Assembly: GCF_018326305.1 (NCBI RefSeq)
Contig: NZ_AP023415.1
Coordinates: 1,364,001 to 1,428,000 of the forward strand
DNA: 64,000 bases
Source of the DNA: Vescimonas fastidiosa
GTDB taxonomy: Bacteria; Bacillota; Clostridia; Oscillospirales; Oscillospiraceae
Reading direction: 5' to 3'
Made by a program: the position numbers and the translations under genes. The first letter of the stretch is position 1; each line of letters starts with the position of its first letter. Positions 7,640 through 16,741 of the stretch are shown one piece after another. Under the pieces are notes generated by a model, which saw only the letters and a program-made list of their open reading frames with translations, did no database searches and had not been told where the DNA came from.

Positions 7640-8575
7640 ATGAAAATCATTTCGCTATTTAGTGGGGCTGGTGGATTGGACTTGGGTTTGATTCAAGCTG
7701 GCAACACTGTTATCTGGGCTAATGATATTGATAAGGATGCTGTAGCAACCTACAAAGAAAATATCGGAGACCATATTGTATGTGACGATATTAAGAACAT
7801 TGATATTTCCACATTACCTGATGCTGATGTTGTTGTAGGTGGATTTCCTTGTCAGGGATTCTCACAGGCTAACAGGCTTAGAACTCTCGAAGATGATAGA
7901 AACCAACTTTACCGCTTTTTCTACAACACCATCAAAATCAAGCAACCTAAATTTTTCATTGCCGAGAATGTAAAAGGTATTCTTAGCCTTGGTAAAGGAG
8001 AAGCAATTAAGCAAATCGTGGCTGACTTTGAAGCTGCTGGTTATATCACTTCTGTTAATCTTGTGAATATGGCAAACTATGGTGTGCCGCAGACAAGACA
8101 AAGAGTTATTATCATTGGACAGAGAGTAGACTTGGGCAAGGAGTTGCGTTTTATATTTCCGCAGCCTACCCATTCTAAATCCGGTGAATTGCCCAAATGG
8201 GTGTCGATCAAAGAAGCAATCGACCACTTCCCTGACCCTGACAAAGAAAACAATATCCTAAATCATATCTACTCAGCTTACAAAGTGGAGTATCGTAATT
8301 TCACAGGACATAGAAAAACTGATCCCGATAAGCCGTCTCCTACTGTTCTTGCACGAGGGAATGGAAAAGGCGGCGTTTGTGCTATCCCGCATTACAACGG
8401 AAAGCGTAGATTAACAATCCGTGAGAGCGCAAGTGTTCAGACTTTCCCAGAAGATTTTCATTTTGTTGGAACTATGAATTCATGTTATCGACAGATTGGA
8501 AATGCTGTTCCGGTTTTGTTTGCCCGAAAACTTGGAGACGAACTGATGAGACTTGAAAAGGAAGAAAATGTATGA
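7640..8575 (+). CDS. DNA (cytosine-5) methyltransferase 1
   Basis: 311 residues with the C5-methyltransferase motifs in order: SLFSGAGGLDLG (motif I, SAM binding), GGFPCQGFSQ (motif IV with catalytic Cys), ENVKG (VI), PQTRQRV (VIII), and YRQIGNAVPV (X) at the end. The target recognition segment between VIII and IX is short. It modifies host DNA to protect it from the HNH nuclease encoded two genes downstream. It overlaps the second methyltransferase by 4 bp and is similar to it over its whole length, so the pair arose by duplication. Confidence 0.95.
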   Translation: MKIISLFSGAGGLDLGLIQAGNTVIWANDIDKDAVATYKENIGDHIVCDDIKNIDISTLPDADVVVGGFPCQGFSQANRLRTLEDDRNQLYRFFYNTIKIKQPKFFIAENVKGILSLGKGEAIKQIVADFEAAGYITSVNLVNMANYGVPQTRQRVIIIGQRVDLGKELRFIFPQPTHSKSGELPKWVSIKEAIDHFPDPDKENNILNHIYSAYKVEYRNFTGHRKTDPDKPSPTVLARGNGKGGVCAIPHYNGKRRLTIRESASVQTFPEDFHFVGTMNSCYRQIGNAVPVLFARKLGDELMRLEKEENV

Positions 8576-9504
8576 AGGTAGTATCACTTTTTAGTGGAGC
8601 AGGAGGGCTTGATTTAGGTTTCAAGATGGCTGGCCATGAAATCATTTGGGCAAATGATTTATATGAGGATGCCGTAGAAACATACAGGCATAATTTAGGA
8701 GATCATATTGTTTGCGAAGATATATCCAAAATTGATGCGGAAGAAATTCCAGAATGTGATATTGTCATCGGAGGCTTTCCTTGCCAGGGGTTTTCTGTCG
8801 CTAATATGAAGCGCCACGAAGCAGATGAACGCAATGCGTTATATAAACAATTGATCAGAGTGATTGAAGCTAAAAAGCCGAAGTTTTTCTTGGCGGAAAA
8901 TGTCAAGGGGCTTACAAATTTGGCTAAAGGTGCTGTATTCAAAATGATTCTTAGCGATTTTGCTTCGCTGGGATACAAAGTAAGTTATCGCGTGCTTAAT
9001 GCCGCTGACTACGGGATCCCGCAAACACGACAAAGAGTCATTATAATTGGAGTCCGTAACGATATTGACTTTGAGTATATATTCCCCTTACCGACTCATA
9101 GCAAAGATGGCGGAGATGGGCTGCCACGGTGGGTAAGTGTCGGTGAAGCATTGTCAAATATACCAGACCCTGATCTCCCTAATGACTTACCCAATCATGA
9201 TTATTCAAAATACAAATTGCAATTTAACGGTTATCTTGGGCATAGAGCTTTAGACCCCGAAAAGCCTGCTCCAACTGTTACCGCCCGTGGCGATAACAGA
9301 GGCGGTGTTGTTATTTTACCTCATCCGAATGCCCAACGAAGAATGTCTTGCCGTGAATTAGCAGCGGTACAGAGCTTTCCGTTGGATTATAAGTTTTTCG
9401 GCAATCGTTCATCAGTGTATCGTCAGATTGGAAACGCCGTCCCGCCATTGCTGGGTTATGCCGTTGCAAATGTTTTCAATCAATACAAAGGGAGTGACAA
9501 GTAG
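8572..9504 (+). CDS. DNA (cytosine-5) methyltransferase 2
   Basis: 310 residues, same motif order as its neighbour: SLFSGAGGLDLG, GGFPCQGFS, ENVKG, PQTRQRV and YRQIGNAVPP. Two paired C5 enzymes usually methylate the two strands of an asymmetric site, which is the likely reason for keeping both. Translation is coupled to the first enzyme through ATGA and to the nuclease, whose ATG follows the TAG directly. Confidence 0.95.
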   Translation: MKVVSLFSGAGGLDLGFKMAGHEIIWANDLYEDAVETYRHNLGDHIVCEDISKIDAEEIPECDIVIGGFPCQGFSVANMKRHEADERNALYKQLIRVIEAKKPKFFLAENVKGLTNLAKGAVFKMILSDFASLGYKVSYRVLNAADYGIPQTRQRVIIIGVRNDIDFEYIFPLPTHSKDGGDGLPRWVSVGEALSNIPDPDLPNDLPNHDYSKYKLQFNGYLGHRALDPEKPAPTVTARGDNRGGVVILPHPNAQRRMSCRELAAVQSFPLDYKFFGNRSSVYRQIGNAVPPLLGYAVANVFNQYKGSDK

Positions 9505-10755
9505 ATGTTCTCAAAAGATTTTGTCCCGACAAAACCATTCCCTGATTTTAAGTGGAAGTGGGCTTGTTTACAATGCACCGAGGGTATCAACGACCCCGTT
9601 ATCTTATTGGGCGTTCTTTTCCGCATGAAAAAGCTGGAGGGGCGTGGATTGAAATATAGTTCGCAGGAATTTGCGGATGAGCTTGTTGAGCTGTCGAATG
9701 ATATAAGTGACTCCATTGGTGTTGATCTGGCACGACGAACAGGTGAACGAAACATTATTCGTAACTCCGGTCAATATTGGAAAGCTGTCGGGCTAATCCC
9801 TGATGACAGTCGAGGGATAATTCGCCTTACTGATTTTGGACGCCGAGTTGCTGAGCATGATATTTCTCAGACAGAGTTTTCTGCAATAACTATTCAGACA
9901 TTCAAGTTGCCGAACAGTCATATCCAGACTCCCGCTGAATGCATAAATTGGGAAAGCCACAGCCTTATCATTTATCCTCTCAGAATAATTTTGTCGGTAA
10001 TAATGGAACTCAAAAAGAGAGGACAAGGCTACTTAACCACCACGGAACTGACCAAAATCATTATACCGCTTTCCGGCTGTCATGCACAAATCGATGACTA
10101 TGTGAATTTTCTTCTTTGGTATCGTGCCGATGAGATCACTATTGCTGACTGGCCGAATTGCTGTGAAGGAGCTAATGATTTTCGTATTGCCCGAGAATAT
10201 CTGTTGTTTCTCGAAAACTATGGCTATTTGGAAAAGGCGGATGGAGTAACAAGGGATGCGGAGCAGTATCACCTTAATGCGCTTATCGAATCTGAGATTG
10301 CTGAAATTCTTTCAACTCCGATTACCGATGCTTCTCTGCAAATGATCTTGGATCAGATTCGTACAAGCGAAGTTGCATCGGAAGTAGAGCGTAAACGAGT
10401 TCAGAATTCCAGGATCAGTCGCCCCAATCAAGCAAAATTCCGTCACGATGTTCTTGCTGCTTGCCAGCGCTGCATTATTACGAATGTTACCATGCCCGAA
10501 GTGCTTGAAGCTGCACACATCAAGCCGTTCAAATATAATGGCGAAGATACCATTGCAAATGGATTTGCAATGAGAACAGATATTCACACTCTGTTTGATG
10601 CTGGACATCTTCGCATTTCCGAAACAGGCGTAGTCGAACTGTCTACAAGAGCACGGATGGACTATGGCGCTACTATTCCACCGAAAATTGTTCTCCCCGA
10701 CTTCACCAATCGTGATTTTATCAGATGGCGCTGGGAGAATTACAACGGTATGTAA
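9505..10755 (+). CDS. HNH restriction endonuclease
   Basis: 416 residues. The C-terminal HNH domain spans about 312-375: CQRCIITN, then EAAHIKPF with the catalytic His near 337, and TDIHTLFDAGHL around 357-370. The N-terminal 300 residues contain winged-helix-like stretches (LTDFGRRVAEHDIS, YLTTTELTKIII) that may read the DNA site. Placement straight after two methyltransferases makes it the nuclease of a type II system. The specificity cannot be read from sequence. Confidence 0.87.
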   Translation: MFSKDFVPTKPFPDFKWKWACLQCTEGINDPVILLGVLFRMKKLEGRGLKYSSQEFADELVELSNDISDSIGVDLARRTGERNIIRNSGQYWKAVGLIPDDSRGIIRLTDFGRRVAEHDISQTEFSAITIQTFKLPNSHIQTPAECINWESHSLIIYPLRIILSVIMELKKRGQGYLTTTELTKIIIPLSGCHAQIDDYVNFLLWYRADEITIADWPNCCEGANDFRIAREYLLFLENYGYLEKADGVTRDAEQYHLNALIESEIAEILSTPITDASLQMILDQIRTSEVASEVERKRVQNSRISRPNQAKFRHDVLAACQRCIITNVTMPEVLEAAHIKPFKYNGEDTIANGFAMRTDIHTLFDAGHLRISETGVVELSTRARMDYGATIPPKIVLPDFTNRDFIRWRWENYNGM

Positions 10756-10791
10756 TATCGCTTCCTATACTTACATGATGGAGGAAATAAT

Positions 10792-11706
10792 TTGCCGCAA
10801 GAAAAATCAAAATTTGAACTGCTCCGTGAAAAAAGCATCTTATCTATTTTGGACGGCGATGTAGATTTTGGTACGCTTGAAGTCAATGGCACAGATAGCG
10901 GCATTAAAATTTCAATGCCATATTTGAGTGGCCCGACCCTGTGTGATATTTCAAATAAATTTGGGTTACCTGTCACATACGGATGGAACGGTGGTGCTCA
11001 AAGCAGATGGGCATACCTTGATGATCTATTGGCACATTGCATTCAGAATAAACGGGAATCCGACTTGCTTGCGTTTCTTTTTTCAAAAGGGCAGTTTGTA
11101 GACAAACTGAGAGGACAGACGCCAGAAGTTATTGAATATGCCTATGCTCAGATCGTAAATGTAGTAATCAATCAGATCAATGGCGCTTTGTATTTTGGCG
11201 GGAATGAACTTATACGGATTGGAAAAGAGTTTGTTATTCGCAAGCTTGGAGCAACCATTAGTGTAGCAGCTCCTTCCGTCAAAACGATAGACAGAAGTTA
11301 TATTACTGATTTATCCGAACGAGCCATGAAGGATGTCATAGACGGGAACTATGACAGCGCAATCACCAAAGCACGCACATTGCTTGAAGAAGTGTTTTGC
11401 TATGTCATCGAAAAGAAAGGCGAAGATCCATCCGAAAGTGGTGACATCGGGAAACTCTACAACCAAGTTAAGAAGCTATACAATATGAACCAAAGCAAAG
11501 ACTTGGACAAGCGTATCAATGGATTACTTTCTGGACTCGAAAAGATTCTTTCTGCAATAGCTGAAATGCGAAATAAAGGAAGCGATTCTCATGGCGTTGG
11601 TGCGAAAAGAATTAACATTGCAGAGCATCACGCCCGTCTATTTGTAAACTCCGCAATGACGATGGCAGATTTCGTATTAGCTGTTAGCGAAAAAACATCT
11701 CGGTAG
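10792..11706 (+). CDS. Abortive infection protein with Abi_C domain
   Basis: 304 residues. The C-terminal third (about 178-300) has the Abi_C pattern: AITKARTLLEEVFCYVI, LYNQVKKLYN, then a helix with LLSGLEKILSAIAEMRNKGSD. The N-terminal part is not recognised. Abi_C proteins are linked to phage abortive infection, but the mechanism is unknown. It starts with TTG behind ATGGAGG, 36 bp after the HNH gene, so it is probably co-transcribed with the R-M genes. Confidence 0.72.
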   Translation: MPQEKSKFELLREKSILSILDGDVDFGTLEVNGTDSGIKISMPYLSGPTLCDISNKFGLPVTYGWNGGAQSRWAYLDDLLAHCIQNKRESDLLAFLFSKGQFVDKLRGQTPEVIEYAYAQIVNVVINQINGALYFGGNELIRIGKEFVIRKLGATISVAAPSVKTIDRSYITDLSERAMKDVIDGNYDSAITKARTLLEEVFCYVIEKKGEDPSESGDIGKLYNQVKKLYNMNQSKDLDKRINGLLSGLEKILSAIAEMRNKGSDSHGVGAKRINIAEHHARLFVNSAMTMADFVLAVSEKTSR

Positions 11707-11873
11707 TCCATGATAATCCCTTTGAAACAAAGGGCGCACTTCTATACAGAAGCAAGCCCTCTATCGCGCGCTCTGCGAGACGGACAGCCCAAACACTTGA
11801 ATTTTCTGGCTGTTTTGCGTCACTCCGTTCTGTTCAAGGGGATATCCCATTTCGTCGTAGTGTACGAGAGGCG

Positions 11874-12440
11874 ATGGCGGCGGAGCTTGCTCAAATACGT
11901 CTGGACTTTCAAAATATATCCAGGGTGAGTTTTCACATTCCGCAAACCTGTATGTTTACGTTTGATTCTTCTGCAAAAACGCAAGCGGTTATGCCGAAGA
12001 ATGTATATCAAAACTACCTCTCCTCCGCCGAACCGTGTTCTTCGGCAGAACATAAATTTGAAAAATTCTGCGAATGGGCGGAAACAGTGCAGTGGGTATA
12101 TAAAAACGGAGATAAGGGCAGCGAATTTCTCTCGATCGTTTACGCCGATAATTCCGGAAAACAGAAAAATTTCTTCCCGGATTATATCATCGGTGTAAAC
12201 GATGAAATCTGGATTGTCGAAACGAAAGGCGGCTTTGACCGGAGCGGGAGCAGTCAGGATATTGATATTTATTCGCCGAAAAAATTTGAGGTGCTGAAAG
12301 ACTACCTTACCCGCTATGGCTTAAAAGGCGGAATTGTCCGGCACGATGAAAAAAGCGAGGAACTGTGTATCTGTATGGAGCACTATTCCGAAAACGTCGA
12401 AAGCGATGATTGGATTGTATTAAACAGTATTTTAGAATAA
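11874..12440 (+). pseudogene. C-terminal remnant of a type III restriction (Res) subunit
   Basis: 188 codons match only the end of Res proteins: MPKNVYQNYLSSAEP, AEHKFEKFCEW, the nuclease core FFPDYIIGVNDEIWIVETKG (PD, then ExK) and YAPKKFEVL-like SPKKFEVLKDYL. The helicase part (over 700 residues in the family) and a Mod methyltransferase are missing, and 11707-11873 shows no continuation. It is a relic of another restriction system. Whether the leftover nuclease domain is expressed cannot be told. Confidence 0.75.
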
Positions 12441-12449
12441 GGTGAAAAA

Positions 12450-13349
12450 ATGAGCAGTATTGTTTTAGATTTGCAGCAAGAAGTGTTAAAGCCTGAGTGC
12501 GATGTTTTAAATGCGCTAAGAAAAGCACATTTAATTGCTTCAAAACTAAAATTAAAAGAGTTTGATAAGTGGATTATGCATGAACTGAATGGGTATTCCG
12601 TGAAAGAACAAGATAAGATACCAGAGTATAGAAAAGTAAATGGAAAATTAAAAGCTTGGAACCCATATCGAGGTTGGACGTCTGTAATTTTTCAAGATAG
12701 CAAAATGCAATCTTTATTGTGTACAAAATATTTAGGAAGTTCAATAGGTGAAATTCTCGAACTATATAATAACTCTGATGGACCTGTCCAAATGAGTTAT
12801 CCAGTAGATATAGAGCGCAAAATTGATGAAATGTGTTCAGCTCCATTTCCAACTAATTATTCATTACATATAAGTACTCATGTTCTAAAATCTATCGTTG
12901 ACCAAGTACAAAACTGTTTGCTTGAATGGACAATAAAACTTGAGAATGAAGGTATATTAGGCGAAGGTATGCGCTTTAACAAAGATGAAACTAATTTAGC
13001 TAAAAAAGTACCGCAGACTATCTATAATTATTATGGTACAGTGGTAAATGGTGATATACAACAATCACAGGTTGTCTCAGGAGATCATAATAACATCTCA
13101 TTCAACTATCAGCAGACAGAGAATTTGATTCAGAAAATTAAGGAAGCAATTCAAAATGAGCAGATATCTGATGAAGACAGAGAAACTGCCGATGAATTAA
13201 TTACTGATGCTGAATCAAAAATTATAAACCAGAAGAAACCAGCTATCATTAAAGCAGCACTGAATGGATTAAAAGATTTTCTGATTGGTGCAGGAGCAAA
13301 TATAGCCGGAGCTTTAATTATGCAATATTTACAACAGCAGGGAATTTAA
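12450..13349 (+). CDS. AbiTii-like conflict-system protein
   Basis: 299 residues. The N-terminal part (VLNALRKAHLIASKLKLKEF, then WIMHELNGY) fits the AbiTii domain. A short segment around 188-215 (YGTVVNGDIQQSQVVSGDHN) resembles the beta-rich linkers found before effector tails. The last 35 residues (LKDFLIGAGANIAGALIM) are a hydrophobic, glycine-rich helix that could enter a membrane. It lies 67 bp ahead of the TM-SAVED gene in the same AT-rich block, so it may be a second effector or accessory of the CBASS-like pair. The biochemical role is unknown. Confidence 0.65.
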   Translation: MSSIVLDLQQEVLKPECDVLNALRKAHLIASKLKLKEFDKWIMHELNGYSVKEQDKIPEYRKVNGKLKAWNPYRGWTSVIFQDSKMQSLLCTKYLGSSIGEILELYNNSDGPVQMSYPVDIERKIDEMCSAPFPTNYSLHISTHVLKSIVDQVQNCLLEWTIKLENEGILGEGMRFNKDETNLAKKVPQTIYNYYGTVVNGDIQQSQVVSGDHNNISFNYQQTENLIQKIKEAIQNEQISDEDRETADELITDAESKIINQKKPAIIKAALNGLKDFLIGAGANIAGALIMQYLQQQGI

Positions 13350-13416
13350 TTTAGCATTTGGCTCTTGCCCCTTGCTGATGAATAGACGGGCACGGGTAGA
13401 GTGAGGTGAAGAAATC

Positions 13417-14523
13417 ATGACTGAAAATATCATTATTGCGATTATTTTCATTGCCATAATTGTCGTCATTTATTTTATAAATTGGATTAAAGGAAAAGAG
13501 GAAAACAGTGTTTCGAATACACTGATTTCCACGGGTTGTTTATTGATTGCATCAGGTATTCCAGCTATATCTGATGCTATAGTAGACGGTATTTTTCAAC
13601 TTTTATCGCTTCAGACACCTACGAATGAAGGCGATTTTTTCTTTAGAGCATTAATTGGACTAGTATTAATCATTTTAGGATTAGTATTGAAATTTAATCT
13701 AAAAAAGAGAATCTATGTGTTAAACATGTACGGAATGGCAACACAAAAAGATATAGATGAGCTAAAAGCTATTGCTGATTTAAAGCTTGCTGAGCATAAA
13801 GTAAAGGAACAAACCATTGATTTTGTGCAACTTTTTAATGATGATAAAGTAATCAGTAAAAAAACGAATCAAGTTATCTGCAAACAGATAGAGAATACCA
13901 CTGCAAAATTTTCTGCAAAAGCAGCTGATCAGGAAAAGACATATTTTACAGGAATGGCTCCAATCCCCTATACAGTTTATGCTGGTACTTTTCTCGAATC
14001 GGCAAAAATATCACGCTATTTTGAATATGACGCGCATAACGGAGGACACTATTACTCTTTAAAAAAGGCTTCACATAAAGAAATGAAAAAAGGCTGGGAT
14101 AAACTCAACATAACCCTGCCGCAAAATATTGATAAGAATGCCAATGAAGTTGTCTTAGCAATTTCTATTACTCATAAAATTACTGATGTTGATTTATCCC
14201 AATTTTCAACTGATATCATTCATCTTGCTCTTGATGTTCCTCAAGATAACGCAATCAGATATTTGCAGCAATTGCATGAATACAAGAAAAAAATTGATGA
14301 TGTTATCCAAAATAATCTTACTACTAATTATCCGAAACTTGAAATAATACATATTGCTGCATCTATTCCTAGCTGTGTATCAGTAGAAATAGGAAAAATT
14401 ATCGGATTAAGAACAAATAGAATGGTGAATATAGTAGTTCACCATTACAATGAGAGCATTATGCCACCCTATATATTTGGATTGTATGTAAATGGTTCAA
14501 ATAAAGGTAAATTATGGGAATGA
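13417..14523 (+). CDS. TM-SAVED effector (CBASS membrane effector)
   Basis: 368 residues. Hydrophobic segments at about 4-24, 33-55 and 75-97 form a membrane anchor. The soluble part (about 150-365) has the look of a SAVED domain: VVLAISITHKITDVDL, STDIIHLALDVPQDNAI and a C-terminal VVHHYNESIMPPYIFGLYV. SAVED domains sense cyclic oligonucleotides made by CD-NTases, and the TM-SAVED architecture is thought to kill the infected cell by membrane damage. GTGAGGTGAAG precedes the ATG. The partner synthase follows 14 bp downstream. Confidence 0.8.
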   Translation: MTENIIIAIIFIAIIVVIYFINWIKGKEENSVSNTLISTGCLLIASGIPAISDAIVDGIFQLLSLQTPTNEGDFFFRALIGLVLIILGLVLKFNLKKRIYVLNMYGMATQKDIDELKAIADLKLAEHKVKEQTIDFVQLFNDDKVISKKTNQVICKQIENTTAKFSAKAADQEKTYFTGMAPIPYTVYAGTFLESAKISRYFEYDAHNGGHYYSLKKASHKEMKKGWDKLNITLPQNIDKNANEVVLAISITHKITDVDLSQFSTDIIHLALDVPQDNAIRYLQQLHEYKKKIDDVIQNNLTTNYPKLEIIHIAASIPSCVSVEIGKIIGLRTNRMVNIVVHHYNESIMPPYIFGLYVNGSNKGKLWE

Positions 14524-14537
14524 TCAGGAGATTGATT

Positions 14538-15881
14538 ATGTTTGACTTGTCAAAAGAATTTAACAAATTTTATAGTGAATGTACTGTTCTTCCACAAAGC
14601 ACACAAAACGACCTGCGTAATAAAAAAACTTTAAATATAGACCGACTAAAAGCAGGATTAAAAGAATTAAATGATGAAAACGGAACCAGTTATTCAGTTT
14701 CTGATATCAAAGAACAAGGCAGTATTGCAATGTCTACGGTTGTTCAAAACGATGACAAGGATTATGATATAGATATAGCAGTGATTTTTGATGAAGAAAA
14801 TATCGGTTCAGATACTGGAACTACAACAATAAAACATATTGTTACTAATGCTCTAAAAAAGAAATGTTCAAATTTCAAAAAAGATCCTGAAGCATTAACC
14901 AATTGTGTAAGAATAGAATACGCAGATGGATATCATGTCGATTTTGCTATATACAAAAAAACTTCTGATGGTACATATTATCATGCGGGCAGTAGTTGGC
15001 AAGAGCGAAATCCAATGTCTATTAAAAATTGGTTTAGTGACGCTGTAAAAAACAAGGGTGATAATCTTAGGAGTGTTGTACGTCTTTCAAAGATGTTTTG
15101 TAAATCTCGCAGCAGTTGGCAAATGCCAGGGGGACTGATACAATCTGTACTATGTGATGAGTGCTTCGTCGAATATGAGCGTTTGGATGAGTGCTTTTAT
15201 TATACAATGAAAGGTATCATTAAACGACTTGAAGAGTCAATAGAAGTATATAACCCCACAGATGCGACTAAATCTCTGCTGTTAAAGCAAAAAGACAGAG
15301 ATAAGATGAATAATTGGAAGCAACGTTTAAGTGACAAACTGGATAAAATTGATGTTATACTTAAGTCTGATTGCACAAAAAAACAGGCTTTTGATTCATG
15401 GTACAAAGTATTTAATCATGATTTTTGGCTGTATAGTGATAATGAATCCACACAGAATTCTTATTCAAATATTGTAAAAAGTTATACTTATGCAAGTTCA
15501 GAAGAGTATATAAGAAATAAATATAAAATAGATATTAATTATTCAGCACGAATTGATTGTAATGTTGAGGCAAATGGTTTTCGGCCAAGACTTTTGTCAC
15601 ACATCCTTAAATGTAGGGAATGGTTACCAAAATCAAGAACACTTACTTTTTATTGCGAAACAGATACCCCGGCTCCTTATGAAGTTTTATGGAAAATAAG
15701 AAATGTCGGCATTGAGGCAGAACGAAGAAAAATGATACGTGGTGAAATAATACGAAGCAACTATGGTAGAACTAAAAGGAGAGAGCATACAGATTTTGAA
15801 GGGCCTCATTTCGTTGAATGTTATATTATAAAAAATGGTGTTTGTGTAGCTATTGCCAGAATAGATGTTCCAATAAAATAG
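14538..15881 (+). CDS. CD-NTase (SMODS nucleotidyltransferase) with AGS-C sensor
   Basis: 447 residues from the ATG at 14538, which has AGGAG upstream. The polymerase-beta-like active site is complete: Gly61-Ser62 (QGSIAMSTV), Asp77 and Asp79 (YDIDIAVIF) and Asp135 (YHVDFAIY). The C-terminal 110 residues (about 335-447; FRPRLLSHILKCREWLPK, then IRNVGIEAERR, then HFVECYI) match the AGS-C domain that accompanies some of these enzymes. It should make a cyclic oligonucleotide on phage infection and activate the TM-SAVED protein. No Cap2/Cap3 genes are present, so this would be a minimal CBASS. Confidence 0.88.
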   Translation: MFDLSKEFNKFYSECTVLPQSTQNDLRNKKTLNIDRLKAGLKELNDENGTSYSVSDIKEQGSIAMSTVVQNDDKDYDIDIAVIFDEENIGSDTGTTTIKHIVTNALKKKCSNFKKDPEALTNCVRIEYADGYHVDFAIYKKTSDGTYYHAGSSWQERNPMSIKNWFSDAVKNKGDNLRSVVRLSKMFCKSRSSWQMPGGLIQSVLCDECFVEYERLDECFYYTMKGIIKRLEESIEVYNPTDATKSLLLKQKDRDKMNNWKQRLSDKLDKIDVILKSDCTKKQAFDSWYKVFNHDFWLYSDNESTQNSYSNIVKSYTYASSEEYIRNKYKIDINYSARIDCNVEANGFRPRLLSHILKCREWLPKSRTLTFYCETDTPAPYEVLWKIRNVGIEAERRKMIRGEIIRSNYGRTKRREHTDFEGPHFVECYIIKNGVCVAIARIDVPIK

Positions 15882-16214
15882 AAAAAACTGCATCTCTTAT
15901 ACTGCTAAAGTATCCTCAAATTCAAACAATATACAAACGAACAAATTAACTATCAATCAACCAAACAGCTTAACGTTTTCTTCGGCATGTATTTATCTAT
16001 TAACTTCTTAATGAAGAAAACTTGGTCTGTTATATATTTAGAAATATCAACTTTTAAAAATATGGTTGCAAATCCCCTCGATACTTTATAATCTGATAAA
16101 TTAATCAAGCGAGATTTGGTAAATTGTGATTGACTAATTTTCTCTTATAAGTTAGAAAACAAATCAGGTGCAAGAATCCAAATTCCTGCACCCGCTTGTC
16201 ATTTCAATGGTTTT
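15882..16214. other. AT-rich intergenic region
   Basis: No convincing gene. On the minus strand an open stretch of about 55 codons without a start runs across 15951-16130, which may be chance in such AT-rich DNA. The right part (16121-16141) is the left inverted repeat of the tnpV mini-element. Confidence 0.4.
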
Positions 16215-16702
16215 TTATATGAAAATAATCTCTGCATTTACAACTTCGTTAACACGCTCTCGAATATTATTTATCCTGCACACCCACTCCATAGGGTTGT
16301 CTGCTTTCAGTTGTTCGGTCATGCCCTCCCGCTCAGCGTACTCTTTTACCAACCGAAGAAAGAGTGATTGTGCTTCTTGCTCTACATCAGCGAGATGAGA
16401 ACGGAGTTTTCCAAAAGTAAGCAGATTGTAGTAGAGAATTTTATGGTGCTGCTTTAAGTACCTCAGGCGACGCTGTCCCCACACGCCGATAGGACATTCT
16501 TCTTCGGCGGGTAATGTAAGATCGGGCAGGCAATAATCGCCCTGCATGGTGTATGTACCGCCCGTTTGTTCAAATATTGTTTTAGCCATAATAGATAACC
16601 TCCTTTGATACGCTCATTGTACCAAAGGAGGTTCCTGTTTGCGAATGTGCGATTTCGATTATCACACATTGCATATTGAAAAAATTAGTCAACTACAATT
16701 TA
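16121..16702. mobile_element. Mini-element with inverted repeats around tnpV
   Basis: The 21-bp ends at 16121-16141 and 16682-16702 are inverted copies with 2 mismatches (19/21). The 582-bp unit contains only tnpV. No target-site duplication was made out. The layout suggests a small non-autonomous transposable unit or a tnpV cassette; no recombinase is inside. Confidence 0.5.
16215..16589 (-). CDS. tnpV: TnpV transposon-encoded protein
   Basis: 124 residues, full length for the TnpV family of Tn4451-type elements. Typical segments are MAKTIFEQTGGTYTMQGDY, LPAEEECPIGVWGQRRLRYL and a C-terminal LKADNPMEWVCRINNIRERV. Family members accompany serine recombinases, but their function is not established. 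No serine recombinase is present here. GGAGGTTATCT precedes the ATG. Confidence 0.88.
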   Translation of the reverse strand: MAKTIFEQTGGTYTMQGDYCLPDLTLPAEEECPIGVWGQRRLRYLKQHHKILYYNLLTFGKLRSHLADVEQEAQSLFLRLVKEYAEREGMTEQLKADNPMEWVCRINNIRERVNEVVNAEIIFI

Positions 16703-16727
16703 GTCAATCGTAATTGACTAAATTGTG
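16696..16727. promoter_or_regulatory. Perfect 14-bp palindrome, candidate operator
   Basis: ACAATTTAGTCAAT (16696-16709) and ATTGACTAAATTGT (16714-16727) are perfect inverted arms around CGTA. ATTGACTAA-type half sites recur at 16129 and 16683. It lies between tnpV (upstream side) and the end of the DUF6809 gene, so it could be a regulator binding site for tnpV, an end structure of the mini-element, or a terminator-like stem. Confidence 0.5.
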
Positions 16728-16741
16728 ATTCGGCAAACCCT

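Noticed and set aside
11710..11928. Small open frame between Abi_C and the Res remnant
   Set aside because: No ribosome site, no family likeness, and it overlaps the Res remnant in another frame.
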